Assembly (NCBI GenBank): GCA_963665495.1
Contig: OY762289.1
Coordinates: 434,001 to 498,000 of the forward strand
DNA from: G963665495 sp963665495
Lineage (GTDB): Bacteria > Desulfobacterota > Desulfovibrionia > Desulfovibrionales > Desulfovibrionaceae
DNA length: 64,000 nucleotides
Direction: 5' to 3'
In this document: piece by piece, positions 36,384-44,826 of the stretch
How the letters are laid out: every line of letters starts with the position of its first letter
Position numbering within the stretch: position 1 is the stretch's first letter
Position numbers and translations under genes: made by a program
The notes under the pieces: generated by a model
Database searches by the model: none
Told to the model about the DNA's origin: nothing
The model's input: only the letters and a program-made list of their open reading frames with translations

Positions 36384-36831
36384 GTGTGTCCTCCTGGAGC
36401 GCCGTGCCGGATGTGTGGTTGCATAAAATTGCTGCTTCAACAGTTCATGCACGTCCTGTAGCCTGTTCGTCAAAAACCTTCATGGCGATTTTGTGCTTCA
36501 TGTAACATTCCTATCAAAAAAAAGCAGCAATAAGAAATCCTCCAGGAGAGGAAAACCCGGACATTTCCAGCGACACAGGAAAGAAACCTCGTTTTCAAAG
36601 AAAGTACGAAATCCCGGACCGGGATAATCTGCTTGTCTTAACCAATGAAACAAACAGAAAATCCTTATGCAGGCTCCTCCCGAGGAGAGGCCGGGCCAGA
36701 GAAACGAAACTTTTGCAAAAAAGGCAATGCAAAAAACATGCATATTTACAAGCTAAAAAGGATGCGGGAATTATTTTTTAAGTGACGCTCAAGCGTCGGC
36801 GGGGTATAGGCTTCCTTACAGGAGTTTTTGC
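36384..36831. promoter_or_regulatory. Divergent control region between glgP and the radical SAM gene
   Basis: About 450 bp with no convincing gene. It is AT-rich, holds an inverted repeat around 36670-36700 (CTCCTCCCGAGGAG type) and a small GACGC/GCGTC hairpin at 36784-36797 close to the radical SAM start. Confidence 0.4.
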
Positions 36832-38196
36832 ATGCAGGAATACGTAGCACAAGATTTGTTTCAGGCGGACTGCGGGACCGTTGAATCCGCGGCGTTGCTG
36901 GATTTTCCAAGACTGTTGCAGGTTGAAGTGACCACCCGCTGCAATATGCGTTGCGCAATGTGCGTCAAGTCCGCTCCCGGCAGTGAAATTGTGGAAGCCC
37001 ATTTGCCTCTGACGACCTTTCAGGCTTTGGCGCCGGTTTTGGCTAAAACCGAAAAGCTCGTTCTCAACGGTATCGGGGAGCCGCTTCTGCATCCGCAACT
37101 TCCCGAATTCGTAGCCTTTGCAAGAGAGCGGATGGCCCCGGATGCGGAGATCGGTTTTCAGAGCAACGGCTTGCTGCTGACCCCGGAACTTGCCCGGAAG
37201 CTTGTCCGGGCCGGGGTGGATACCATCTGCATCTCCCTGGACGCGGTGGAAGACGAAGAAGACAACGGGCAGGTAAAAGGCGAGTTGCACGGGCAACGGA
37301 AAGTCCGGAAACTGGAAAACGCCTTTGCCATGCTGCGCGAGGCCGCGGAGCAGGAGGGACGGGCATTGCGCCTGGGCGTGGAGTTCGTGCTCATGGCCGA
37401 CACCTTGCGCCAGTTGCCCAAGGTCGTTCGCTGGGCAGCGCAACAGGGAGGCTCCTTTGTGATTGTTTCGCATCTGCTCGCCTACAGCGAAACCATGTGC
37501 GAACAGTCTTTGTTCAATCCCAATACGCCCGGCGCCACTGCATTGTTTGAAAAGTGGCAGGCCAAAGCCCTGCGGGAAGGTCTTGATTTTCATGATTACC
37601 TGGGAAAATTATGGAAATACGGAAAATCAGGTCCGGAAAAACGGATTGCGGCTCTGGCCGAAGGTTTGCAGGAAGAAGCCCGGCAAAAACAGATCTGGCT
37701 GCATTTACGGAGTCTGCTCGAATGGGATCGCCGCGATCTTACCGCCGTACGCGAGATCTGCGACGAGGCGGCCCAGGCTGCCCGGACTGCCGGTCTGGAG
37801 TTGCGGATGCCGCCGCTGATGGCCCTGAACCAGCGGCGCTGCCATTTTATCGCCGACGGCGCGGCGTTCGTCACGGCGCAGGGCGATGTCTGCCCGTGCC
37901 AGTTTATGTGGCACGGCTCCATTTGCCATATGGACGGCGGAGATAAGCGGATCCGTCCCTGGCGGTTCGGCAATCTGAACGAGACTCCTCTGGCTGAGAT
38001 CTGGCGTTCGCAGGAATACGCCGCTTTTCGGGCCGAGGTGCTCCAGGACGCTTATCCGTACTGTTCCAATTGCCCCTTTGTTCCGTGCGAGGATATCAGC
38101 TGCAAATCCTATGCGTTCGAATATGATTGCCTGGGCTCCACCGTGCCTTGCGGTCACTGCCTCTGGAACATGGGCGCATTGCAATGCCTGCTGTGA
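36832..38196 (+). CDS. Radical SAM/SPASM protein, probable maturase
   Basis: A 454-residue protein. The radical SAM cluster motif is CNMRCAMC at about residues 37-44, followed by the Gly-rich piece LNGIGEPLLHPQL. The C-terminal half is cysteine-rich (CHFIADGAAF, DVCPCQFMWHG, then YCSNCPFVPCEDISC and a final CGHC/C), as in SPASM domains that hold extra Fe-S clusters. AGGAG lies six to ten bases before the ATG. Proteins of this class mature peptides or metalloenzymes; a family named for putative metalloenzyme maturation is common in sulfate reducers and would fit. The next gene downstream is a 64-residue protein with four cysteines, a possible substrate. Confidence 0.8.
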   Translation: MQEYVAQDLFQADCGTVESAALLDFPRLLQVEVTTRCNMRCAMCVKSAPGSEIVEAHLPLTTFQALAPVLAKTEKLVLNGIGEPLLHPQLPEFVAFARERMAPDAEIGFQSNGLLLTPELARKLVRAGVDTICISLDAVEDEEDNGQVKGELHGQRKVRKLENAFAMLREAAEQEGRALRLGVEFVLMADTLRQLPKVVRWAAQQGGSFVIVSHLLAYSETMCEQSLFNPNTPGATALFEKWQAKALREGLDFHDYLGKLWKYGKSGPEKRIAALAEGLQEEARQKQIWLHLRSLLEWDRRDLTAVREICDEAAQAARTAGLELRMPPLMALNQRRCHFIADGAAFVTAQGDVCPCQFMWHGSICHMDGGDKRIRPWRFGNLNETPLAEIWRSQEYAAFRAEVLQDAYPYCSNCPFVPCEDISCKSYAFEYDCLGSTVPCGHCLWNMGALQCLL

Positions 38197-38445
38197 GCGA
38201 AACGCTGTCTTTTTTTCAAACAGTGTGTGAAAAATTGACAGATTTTGTAATTTTTCTGCTCTATAAGTAATATTAGCGTATTAGGAACAAATTCCCCGCC
38301 CCGGCTGTTCCGTTTTCGCGCACGTAAAGCCCTTCGATTCATTCGTTCGACTTGCCTTATGGCATAAACTGCTTATTTCCTACTATAACGATATGGTATT
38401 GTCCGCGTAATGGACAGCGGATGCGAAATATAAGGAGCTAATCCC

Positions 38446-38640
38446 ATGACAGATAAAGCAAAACTCAGACAAACTGTTGAGGATACCATGGCCTGCACCG
38501 CCTTTGCCGAGGCCGGGGAACCCTGTCCCACCGAAGAGCAGGTCCGTGATGCATTGAACGATGCAGAAGAAAACGAGGAAGAGCAAATCGCCCCCGAATG
38601 CGCGCTTTTCCATGAAAACGGACCGCAGTGTTTTTTATAA
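38446..38640 (+). CDS. Small acidic four-cysteine protein
   Basis: A 64-residue protein with Cys at about positions 17, 27, 52 and 62, in ACTAF, PCPTE, ECALF and QCFL. The middle (EEQVRDALNDAEENEEEQ) is very acidic. AAGGAG lies ahead of the ATG and a strong terminator follows. I do not recognise the family. It may bind metal, or be modified by the radical SAM/SPASM protein 250 bp upstream. The even spacing of Cys and the near-terminal Cys are the main grounds for interest. Confidence 0.65.
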   Translation: MTDKAKLRQTVEDTMACTAFAEAGEPCPTEEQVRDALNDAEENEEEQIAPECALFHENGPQCFL

Positions 38641-38681
38641 AAATCGAAGGTGCTGCCTAAGGCAGCGTTCATGAACTCCAG

Positions 38682-38712
38682 AGCCGCTTGCTTCATTGCA
38701 GGCGGCTTTTTT
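38682..38712 (+). terminator. Rho-independent terminator of the small four-cysteine gene
   Basis: AGCCGCTTGC pairs with GCAGGCGGCT (one G-T pair) across a 6-base loop, then six T. It lies 42 bp past the stop. Confidence 0.9.
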
Positions 38713-38740
38713 CGTGTGGGTGTCGCCAGGATTATTATTA

Positions 38741-38801
38741 TTGACACTTGTAAAAATGAACAGTATATTCACTTTTAAAAATGAATTGATAATTCATTTT
38801 T
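38741..38801 (+). promoter_or_regulatory. Sigma-70 promoter with two palindromic operators before the TetR gene
   Basis: TTGACA (38741-38746), 17 bases, then TATATT (38764-38769). A near-palindrome, TAAAAATGAA...TTCACTTTTA, covers the spacer and -10 (38751-38777). A second, perfect one, AAAAATGAATT-GAT-AATTCATTTTT, lies at 38777-38801. Both share the AAAATGAA half site. The layout is that of an autorepressed TetR promoter. Confidence 0.8.
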
Positions 38802-38817
38802 AAATCAGGGAGGCAGC

Positions 38818-39450
38818 ATGGTTCAGGTACTTAAAGAAAGCGTGAGGCAAGGGATTCTTGAAGCGGCGGAACAGCTTTTTGCCCGTGTAGGATTCAAAAA
38901 GGCGACCATGGAAGTAATCGCCAGGGACGCGAACGTCGCCACCGGGACTATTTATAAGTATTTCGTCAACAAAGACGCCTTGTTTTACACGATCATCTCA
39001 GACGCCTTTGTCGCCGACTTTTCCCGCTTAACCCGTCGGCGAATCCTGGAGTTCGCTCAACCCGAAGGGCTGCAGCCGGAGTCTCCGGCTCTGGATGGAG
39101 CCTCCGGAGAACTGCTGCGATTCTGGGGACGCAACCGCTTGAAGGTCATTATCCTCCTGGCCCGGTCAGAAGGGGGCAGGTATGAGAATTTCGCTGAGGA
39201 TTACATAGAAGCCATGGTCGCGCAGACAATCGAACAGGCGAGCGAGCAGTTTCCCGAACAGGAAATTTCGCCCTTGTTTCGCTTCATGGTACGCAAAATT
39301 CTTACAGATTCCGTGCGGGGAATAGTGGCAACTCTGGAAACGTTCACGGAAGAGCCCGCTATTCTGCAAGCTTTTTCCGCAGGTGTTGCTTACCAGCTCG
39401 GCGGCATTGCAGCATTTATTGACTGGTGGCGGCGCGGGGCAAGCGCCTAA
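38818..39450 (+). CDS. TetR-family transcriptional regulator
   Basis: A 210-residue protein with the TetR N-terminal helix-turn-helix: ILEAAEQLFARVGFKKATME, then ATGTIYKYFVNKDALF. The C-terminal ligand domain is all helical, with no family clue to the ligand. GGGAGG precedes the ATG. The two palindromes over its own promoter show that it very probably represses itself. A small gene follows after 50 bp and may be co-transcribed; no efflux pump or fatty acid gene is adjacent. Confidence 0.9.
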   Translation: MVQVLKESVRQGILEAAEQLFARVGFKKATMEVIARDANVATGTIYKYFVNKDALFYTIISDAFVADFSRLTRRRILEFAQPEGLQPESPALDGASGELLRFWGRNRLKVIILLARSEGGRYENFAEDYIEAMVAQTIEQASEQFPEQEISPLFRFMVRKILTDSVRGIVATLETFTEEPAILQAFSAGVAYQLGGIAAFIDWWRRGASA

Positions 39451-39499
39451 CGAAAACAGTCCGTCCAAAAACGACAACCATTGATGGAGAAGTAAAAAA

Positions 39500-39844
39500 A
39501 TGCATGCGTTTGATATTCTGGCGGAAGCCAAAATACGGCAGTGGGAAAAGGAAAAAAGGGAAGGCAAACAGGATGAGCGGAAGCAGCCGCAGACGGATTC
39601 CGCGTACTCAGGTCAATCGCTCGAACGCCAGTTATACGATGAGATACGGGAGTTGATCCGGCGTGCCTATTCGGACGATTCAGGGATGCAGGACGTGCTT
39701 CTCGGCAAGGCGGAAAGACTCCAGATTCAATTGACAGCCCGCCTGGAGACGAGCGGGTATCATAACATTTCAAAATTGTTCAGTGATGAGATTCAGCGAT
39801 ACAAAAAGAAAAGTAAAGAAGCGAGAGGGGAGAACCCGGAGTAA
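39500..39844 (+). CDS. Small charged protein downstream of TetR
   Basis: A 114-residue, highly charged, mostly helical protein. The N terminus FDILAEAKIRQWEKEKREGK recalls the start of DUF1992 (DnaJ-like) proteins, but the match is weak. GGAG lies upstream of the ATG. Position suggests control by the TetR regulator. Confidence 0.55.
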   Translation: MHAFDILAEAKIRQWEKEKREGKQDERKQPQTDSAYSGQSLERQLYDEIRELIRRAYSDDSGMQDVLLGKAERLQIQLTARLETSGYHNISKLFSDEIQRYKKKSKEARGENPE

Positions 39845-39992
39845 ACCTGAGTTGCAGATCCCGCCTCGAAAGCACGGACTCTTTGTCTTGCCTATTGCAC
39901 GCATCGGAAGTATTGAATCCGTTTCCAAGTCTATTGCAATACAATGAGTCACGCAGTCATACGGCGTGCAAAACAGGGAGCGAGTGAGTATC

Positions 39993-41162
39993 ATGTCCGA
40001 GTCAAAAAAATCCGTTGACGCCTGTGTCGCATGCCTCCGGGAGGAGGTGCAGTCTTTCGAACAATATACCGCCGGGCTTTCCATAGAGGAAATCCAGGAA
40101 AAATACGGCCTGTCCCAGGTGGTCAAACTGGCCAGCAACGAAAATCCTCTCGGTACCTCGCCCCTGGTACAAAAGACTCTTCGCCAGCATGCCGACCATG
40201 TGTTCCGTTATCCGCAAACCGGCAACCCGCGTCTGGCAAAGGCCATAGCTGACTACGTCGGCGTTCCGGCAGAATGCATTGTGGCGGGCAACGGTTCGGA
40301 TGAACTCATCGATCTGATCATCCGCTGCCGAGTACGTCCGGGAAAAGAGCACGTCCTGGCGTTCGACCCCTGTTTCAGCATGTATCGGCTGCAGTCCCAG
40401 CTTTGCGGGGTCGAGTTTCGCCAGCTGCCGCTGAACGCTGAGGACTACAGCTTCCCGTGGGATACAATCCTCGATGCCGTGGATGAGAATACGGGCGTGT
40501 TGTTTTTGACTTCCCCGGACAACCCCTCGGGCTATACGGCGCCTCTGGACAAGATTCTGGAAATCGCCAAAGCCTTGCCCCCGCAGTGTTTGTTCGTCCT
40601 GGACGAGGCTTATATCGACTTTACCCAGCCGCCGGAAGCGCACTCGCCGCTGGTCGCCGGAGAGTTCTACAAAGACGGCGCGTATCCGTTCCCCAATATG
40701 GTCACGTTGCGGACTTTTTCCAAAATGTTCGGCCTGGCCGGTCTTCGGCTCGGCTACGCCGTATGCGCGCCCTGGCTTGCGGACTTCATCTGGCGGATCC
40801 GTGACCCTTTCAGCGTGAATCTCATGGCCGAACTGGCCGGCATCGCCGCCCTGGCAGATACGCATTATTTTCAGGCCACGCTGGAGTGTGTCCAGAACGG
40901 CAAGGCACAGCTCGAAGCCGGACTGCAGGCCCTGAAATGCCGGACCTGGCCCACGCAGGCCAATTTCATGCTGGTAGCCCTGCCGGAAGATTGTCCGCTG
41001 GACAGGAATCAGGTCCACCAAGCCTTGCTGGCCAAAGGGGTCATCATCCGTCCGTTGAACGGCTATTGCAACATGGAGCGGCACTTCCGCCTGAGCATCG
41101 GAACCGCCAAGGAAAATGATTTCTTCTTGGAAAAGCTTGCGGAGGTGCTTCGTGGAGTCTAG
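39993..41162 (+). CDS. hisC: Histidinol-phosphate aminotransferase
   Basis: The ATG at 39993 gives 389 residues; the frame extends nine codons further. It is a fold-type I aminotransferase: KLASNENPLGTSP near the N terminus, AGNGSDELIDLII, TSPDNPSGYT, VLDEAYIDF, and the pyridoxal phosphate lysine in TFSKMFGLAGLRLGY. HisC transfers an amino group in the seventh step of histidine synthesis and can also act on aromatic amino acids. The cmk start lies within its last codons (11-base overlap). Confidence 0.92.
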   Translation: MSESKKSVDACVACLREEVQSFEQYTAGLSIEEIQEKYGLSQVVKLASNENPLGTSPLVQKTLRQHADHVFRYPQTGNPRLAKAIADYVGVPAECIVAGNGSDELIDLIIRCRVRPGKEHVLAFDPCFSMYRLQSQLCGVEFRQLPLNAEDYSFPWDTILDAVDENTGVLFLTSPDNPSGYTAPLDKILEIAKALPPQCLFVLDEAYIDFTQPPEAHSPLVAGEFYKDGAYPFPNMVTLRTFSKMFGLAGLRLGYAVCAPWLADFIWRIRDPFSVNLMAELAGIAALADTHYFQATLECVQNGKAQLEAGLQALKCRTWPTQANFMLVALPEDCPLDRNQVHQALLAKGVIIRPLNGYCNMERHFRLSIGTAKENDFFLEKLAEVLRGV

Positions 41163-41841
41163 CGGCAAGCGCCGGATAGTGACTCTGGACGGACCGGCCG
41201 GCGTGGGCAAGACCACGCTGGCCCGGCAGACCGCCGCGGCCCTTCGTATTTCGTATCTGGATACGGGCGCCATGTTCCGCGCCGTGGCCTGGAACCTGGG
41301 AGCCGGTTCGTGGGAGCTGCCGGAAGAAGAACTGCGGACGCATCTGGAGGCTATGCGCTTCGAGCTGACAGGCTCGGGGGCTGATTCCCGCCTGCAGCTC
41401 AATTCCAAGCCCCTGACCGACGCCATCCGGACGGAGGAAGTCGGACTCTGGGCTTCCAATGTGGGGATGCTGCCCGTGGTCCGGGATGCGCTGAAACAGG
41501 CGCAGCAGCAAATCGGCGGGGAAACCTCGCTGGTGGCCGAAGGCCGCGACATGGGAACCGTGGTTTTTCCGCAGGCCGCCTGCAAGATATTTCTGGATGC
41601 CACTCCCGAAGAACGTGCCCGCCGGCGTTGTCTGCAGCTGCAGGAGCGCGGCGATACGGTGGACTTCGAAAAAATCTGCGAGCAGATTCGCCGGCGTGAC
41701 GATCAGGACCGCAATCGTCCTGTGGCTCCGTTACGACCGGCGCCGGACGCCCTGATCATCGACACCACTTCTATTTCCATTCCGCAGGTCCTGGACAAGA
41801 TTCTGGCTGCGGCGCAGAAGAGCATGCCTCCGGCGGCTTAA
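41152..41841 (+). CDS. cmk: Cytidylate kinase
   Basis: A GTG at 41152 with GGAGGT seven bases upstream is the best start; 229 residues. Walker A GPAGVGKTTLA, then YLDTGAMFRAVAW, LVAEGRDMGTVVFPQA and the lid RRRDDQDRNRPVAPLRPA are all normal for Cmk. It makes CDP and dCDP from CMP and dCMP. It is co-translated with hisC, and a strong terminator follows. Confidence 0.95.
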   Translation: MESSGKRRIVTLDGPAGVGKTTLARQTAAALRISYLDTGAMFRAVAWNLGAGSWELPEEELRTHLEAMRFELTGSGADSRLQLNSKPLTDAIRTEEVGLWASNVGMLPVVRDALKQAQQQIGGETSLVAEGRDMGTVVFPQAACKIFLDATPEERARRRCLQLQERGDTVDFEKICEQIRRRDDQDRNRPVAPLRPAPDALIIDTTSISIPQVLDKILAAAQKSMPPAA

Positions 41842-41856
41842 CTCTATGTTTTCGAT

Positions 41857-41909
41857 AGCCAGAGAATCCTCGGACAGCCCGGCTGGATAAGAGGATTCTC
41901 TGGCTTTTT
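41857..41909 (+). terminator. Strong terminator of hisC-cmk
   Basis: AGCCAGAGAATCCTC pairs perfectly over 15 bp with GAGGATTCTCTGGCT, followed by five T. It starts 15 bp past the cmk stop and can also act on the convergent gene. Confidence 0.95.
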
Positions 41910-41944
41910 CAAAGCATTTTCTGATTGAAACAAACACCCCGTAT

Positions 41945-42940
41945 TTAGATGGGTTTCAAGTGGAGCTTGCCATCCGGTCCGATTATACGGGTGGGAAGAA
42001 CGGTTCTGTCCAGGTCTCCCTTGAGTGTTTCAAACAGGTCACTGATGAATTGTTCATTCCCGATGTGCCAGGAATGGCAAAAAGTTCCGATCTCTTCGTG
42101 TTGATCAGATTTTCTGATATTTTCGATGGAATCAAGGGTCTTGAAGTATTCCGTACAATCCACATTGACGGCTTTGGACGGCGCGTCCACCGGCAGGCCG
42201 ACGCGGCCTGCACGTGCGGCCATTCCCAACCGTTTCGCATTGGACAGCTTCAGCACGTAGTCCCGCAGGTTTGAGTAGTTCGTCAGTCTGGCACAATGCC
42301 TGTAGAGAGATTCGGTCGAGCTGTTGCCCTCGGTCAAAGAGGCTGATGAAATATCCCCGCCAATTAAAATAACCTGGCTGACAGCCCAGGAGTTGTTGGC
42401 CAGTTTGGCGTCGTCTGCATCATCGAAGGCCTCCCGGATGACGTAGGCGCCGGTGGAGTGTCCCAGCAGGTGTATATTGATCGAACATTCGGCCGTCTGC
42501 TCTTCGGCCAGTTTGCTTATGCCTTTTGACACCAGTTTCATAGCGGATTGTTTGGCGTCGTGCCTGTCTTCCGCATAGTTGAGGACTTTTTTGTCACTAG
42601 GCCAGTCAAATGAAACAATTACGCCTTTGAAACCAACCCCGGCCAGATCTTTTTTGAGCCGCCTGTGCCTTTTCATGACCGTCAGCTGATCGTTGTTGTA
42701 GCCATGAACGAAGATCAACACATCTCCTCTGTCAAGGTCCTCTTTTCGTTCGTCTTTGCCCCAGACAGCGGCTTTGCGCACTTTTTGAAACCAGAAATTT
42801 TCACGCCGTTTGGGAAGCGCATGTTTCGGCGATGGAAGGTCTTCTTCTTCAGGAACAAAAAGGAAACGGGTTTCAGCAGGCTCGACCCCGAACTTGCCCT
42901 TTTTTATATCACGTACGCAAATAACAAAATCTTCGGCCAT
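41945..42940 (-). CDS. DUF900-like alpha/beta hydrolase
   Basis: A 331-residue protein. The central part has the alpha/beta hydrolase start GDVLIFVHGYNND, a nucleophile elbow GHSTGAYV with Ser, and the long family-typical region LKLSNAKRLGMAARAGRVGL. The final His is probably in FCHSWHIGNEQF. Members act as esterases or lipases of unknown substrate, often in stress or accessory loci. AAGGAG precedes the start. It sits alone, between terminators, next to an AT-rich 290 bp region (42941-43231), which suggests an accessory gene. Confidence 0.8.
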   Translation of the reverse strand: MAEDFVICVRDIKKGKFGVEPAETRFLFVPEEEDLPSPKHALPKRRENFWFQKVRKAAVWGKDERKEDLDRGDVLIFVHGYNNDQLTVMKRHRRLKKDLAGVGFKGVIVSFDWPSDKKVLNYAEDRHDAKQSAMKLVSKGISKLAEEQTAECSINIHLLGHSTGAYVIREAFDDADDAKLANNSWAVSQVILIGGDISSASLTEGNSSTESLYRHCARLTNYSNLRDYVLKLSNAKRLGMAARAGRVGLPVDAPSKAVNVDCTEYFKTLDSIENIRKSDQHEEIGTFCHSWHIGNEQFISDLFETLKGDLDRTVLPTRIIGPDGKLHLKPI

Positions 42941-43231
42941 GACTGACTCCTTTGCCGGATAAGGAGAGGTCTGGCCGATCCACAGACCTGCAATGGTGTT
43001 GCAGCTGGTCCTTGGCCAGAACTATTGTCCCGTTCCAGCGTAACAATTTGTTCTTACATTTTGTCTCCCTGATAACTCTATCGATTTTAGTATTAATATA
43101 CGCATATTATTACATTTATATCAAGCTGGTTTTCTATAAAGGTAACTTGCTGGTGTCGCAGGCAATTTGTAAGTGTTTCCCTCCATCTCCATGAAAATGA
43201 AGAAGAATAAGATAATTTTTCTGGAATGGTT
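42941..43231. promoter_or_regulatory. AT-rich region upstream of the DUF900-like gene
   Basis: About 290 bp, very AT-rich between 43060 and 43150. It holds the promoter of the DUF900-like gene and the 3' end region of mazG. No gene was recognised. Confidence 0.45.
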
Positions 43232-44026
43232 TTATTCTTCCTGGCAGTCGATTTTGGCCTGGTCCCAGAGTTTGTTCTGCTCTTCCAGAGGAAGCCTGGT
43301 CAGATCCAGATTCTGTTCTTCGGCAAGATCTTCCATCCGCTCGAAGCGGGTGAGGAATTTGGCGACAGCGTAATGCAGCGCGGCATTGGCTTTGATGCCT
43401 TTGCGGCGGCCGAGTTCGATCAGCGTAAAGAGGTAGTCGCCGAACTCCTGTTCACTGGCTTGCGGATCGCCGGATTGCAGGGCTTCCTGCCATTCGCGCC
43501 ATTCGTCCAGCAGCTGTTGTTCGAGGGCCTCGTCGGATTCCCAGGTAAAGCCGATGCGCGCAGCCTTGGAATGGACGCGGTAGGCCCGCAGCATGGGAGG
43601 CAGTCCCTTGGGCAGGCTTTCGAAAACACGTTTTTTTTCCTCGTTATCGCCGTTGTTTTTTTCTTCGCGTTTGATCCGCTCCCAGGTTTTGAGGAGCTGT
43701 TCCTGGTTTTCGAACTTCATGGAACCGAATACATGCGGATGGCGCCGGATCATTTTGTCCGCGCTGCCGTCCAGGGCCTGGTCCAGCGTGAAGGCTTCGC
43801 GGCGGGTGTACAGCTCGGCTATGAACAGCAGCAGAAACAGACAGTCGCCCAGTTCTTCGCAGGCTTCCTGCGTATCGCCGCTGCGAATGGCCTCCACCAG
43901 TTCGAAGGATTCTTCAATGACATAATCGCAGAGGCTTTCCGGGGTTTGTTTCTGATCCCAGGGGCAGCCATCAGGCCCCAATAAGGAATGAATAACGTCG
44001 TTCAGACGCTTTAATGCGCTACTCAT
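43232..44026 (-). CDS. mazG: MazG nucleoside triphosphate pyrophosphohydrolase
   Basis: A 264-residue protein with two MazG domains. The first begins RLNDVIHSLLGPDGCPWDQK and has the metal site E-E-x-x-E in IEESFELVEAI; the second is near DEWREWQEALQSGD...EQEFGDYLFTLIEL. MazG removes pyrophosphate from non-standard or excess nucleotides and eases the stringent response. GGAG precedes the ATG. The cvpA gene lies just upstream in the same direction. Confidence 0.93.
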   Translation of the reverse strand: MSSALKRLNDVIHSLLGPDGCPWDQKQTPESLCDYVIEESFELVEAIRSGDTQEACEELGDCLFLLLFIAELYTRREAFTLDQALDGSADKMIRRHPHVFGSMKFENQEQLLKTWERIKREEKNNGDNEEKKRVFESLPKGLPPMLRAYRVHSKAARIGFTWESDEALEQQLLDEWREWQEALQSGDPQASEQEFGDYLFTLIELGRRKGIKANAALHYAVAKFLTRFERMEDLAEEQNLDLTRLPLEEQNKLWDQAKIDCQEE

Positions 44027-44089
44027 GATGTTTCTCCAAAAAAAAGTGAGGTGTTTTGCTGCGGGTGTTGTAGACGAAAGCGGCGCGGC

Positions 44090-44611
44090 TTACAAATCAG
44101 CGCCCTTGCTGGAAGATGGAGCGGGGCCTGCCAGCGGCGGCTGGACATCCACATGTTCCAGCATAAACGCTGTCAGCTCCTGAATCTGCGGGGCCAGGCT
44201 GGAGTTGGCCAGAAAAGAGGCCTGCGGCATGAAGCGCTGAAAGAGGAAAATGACCACCAGCGCGACTAAACAGCCTTTGAGAAATCCCACGGCCCCGCCG
44301 AGCAGCGAATTCAGCCAGGGGGCGAGAGGGGAGAGAAAATTACTCAGGATGCGGGCCGCCAGAGTCGCCAGGACCATGACGCCAAGGAAAATGGCCAGAA
44401 AGGCAACAATTGAAGTCCATTTATGGTCGCCGAGAATGCTGCGGACATGGGGTTCGAGCATATAGACATATTTATTGGCCAGAAAGTAGCCGCCGATCAA
44501 ACCGGCAATGGCACCCGCTTCGACGATCAAGCCGCGAAAAATTCCGCGAACAAGAAAAAAGCCGATGATCACAAGCAGGATGATGTCCAATATGTTGATG
44601 GCGTTTGTCAT
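44090..44611 (-). CDS. cvpA: CvpA-family membrane protein
   Basis: A 173-residue protein with four membrane segments. The start NAINILDIILLVIIGFFLVR, then GLIVEAGAIAGLIGGYFLA, is typical of CvpA, linked elsewhere to colicin V production and envelope stress. The C-terminal tail is short and Pro/Ser rich. It precedes mazG by 63 bp. Confidence 0.88.
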   Translation of the reverse strand: MTNAINILDIILLVIIGFFLVRGIFRGLIVEAGAIAGLIGGYFLANKYVYMLEPHVRSILGDHKWTSIVAFLAIFLGVMVLATLAARILSNFLSPLAPWLNSLLGGAVGFLKGCLVALVVIFLFQRFMPQASFLANSSLAPQIQELTAFMLEHVDVQPPLAGPAPSSSKGADL

Positions 44612-44793
44612 AAAGATATTCTTTCAAAATTGTTTAAAGTTTCTATAGCAAAAGTTTCGATAAAAGAAAAGGGATCTTGAAAATATTGATGCATTTTTGT
44701 CGTTGAACGCAATTGTGGAATATTTCGGATTACAATACAGACTGATCGAAATAAAAGTACAACGGTGGTGAATGAGGAAGAATTGTAGAGAAG

Positions 44794-44821
44794 CGGCGGC
44801 GAAACAGTGGTTTCGCCGCCG
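44794..44821 (-). terminator. Hairpin just after ahbD
   Basis: CGGCGGCGAAA pairs perfectly with TTTCGCCGCCG across six bases. It begins five bases past the ahbD stop. The tail on the minus strand is pyrimidine-rich but has no clean T run. Confidence 0.6.
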
Positions 44822-44826
44822 TTGGA

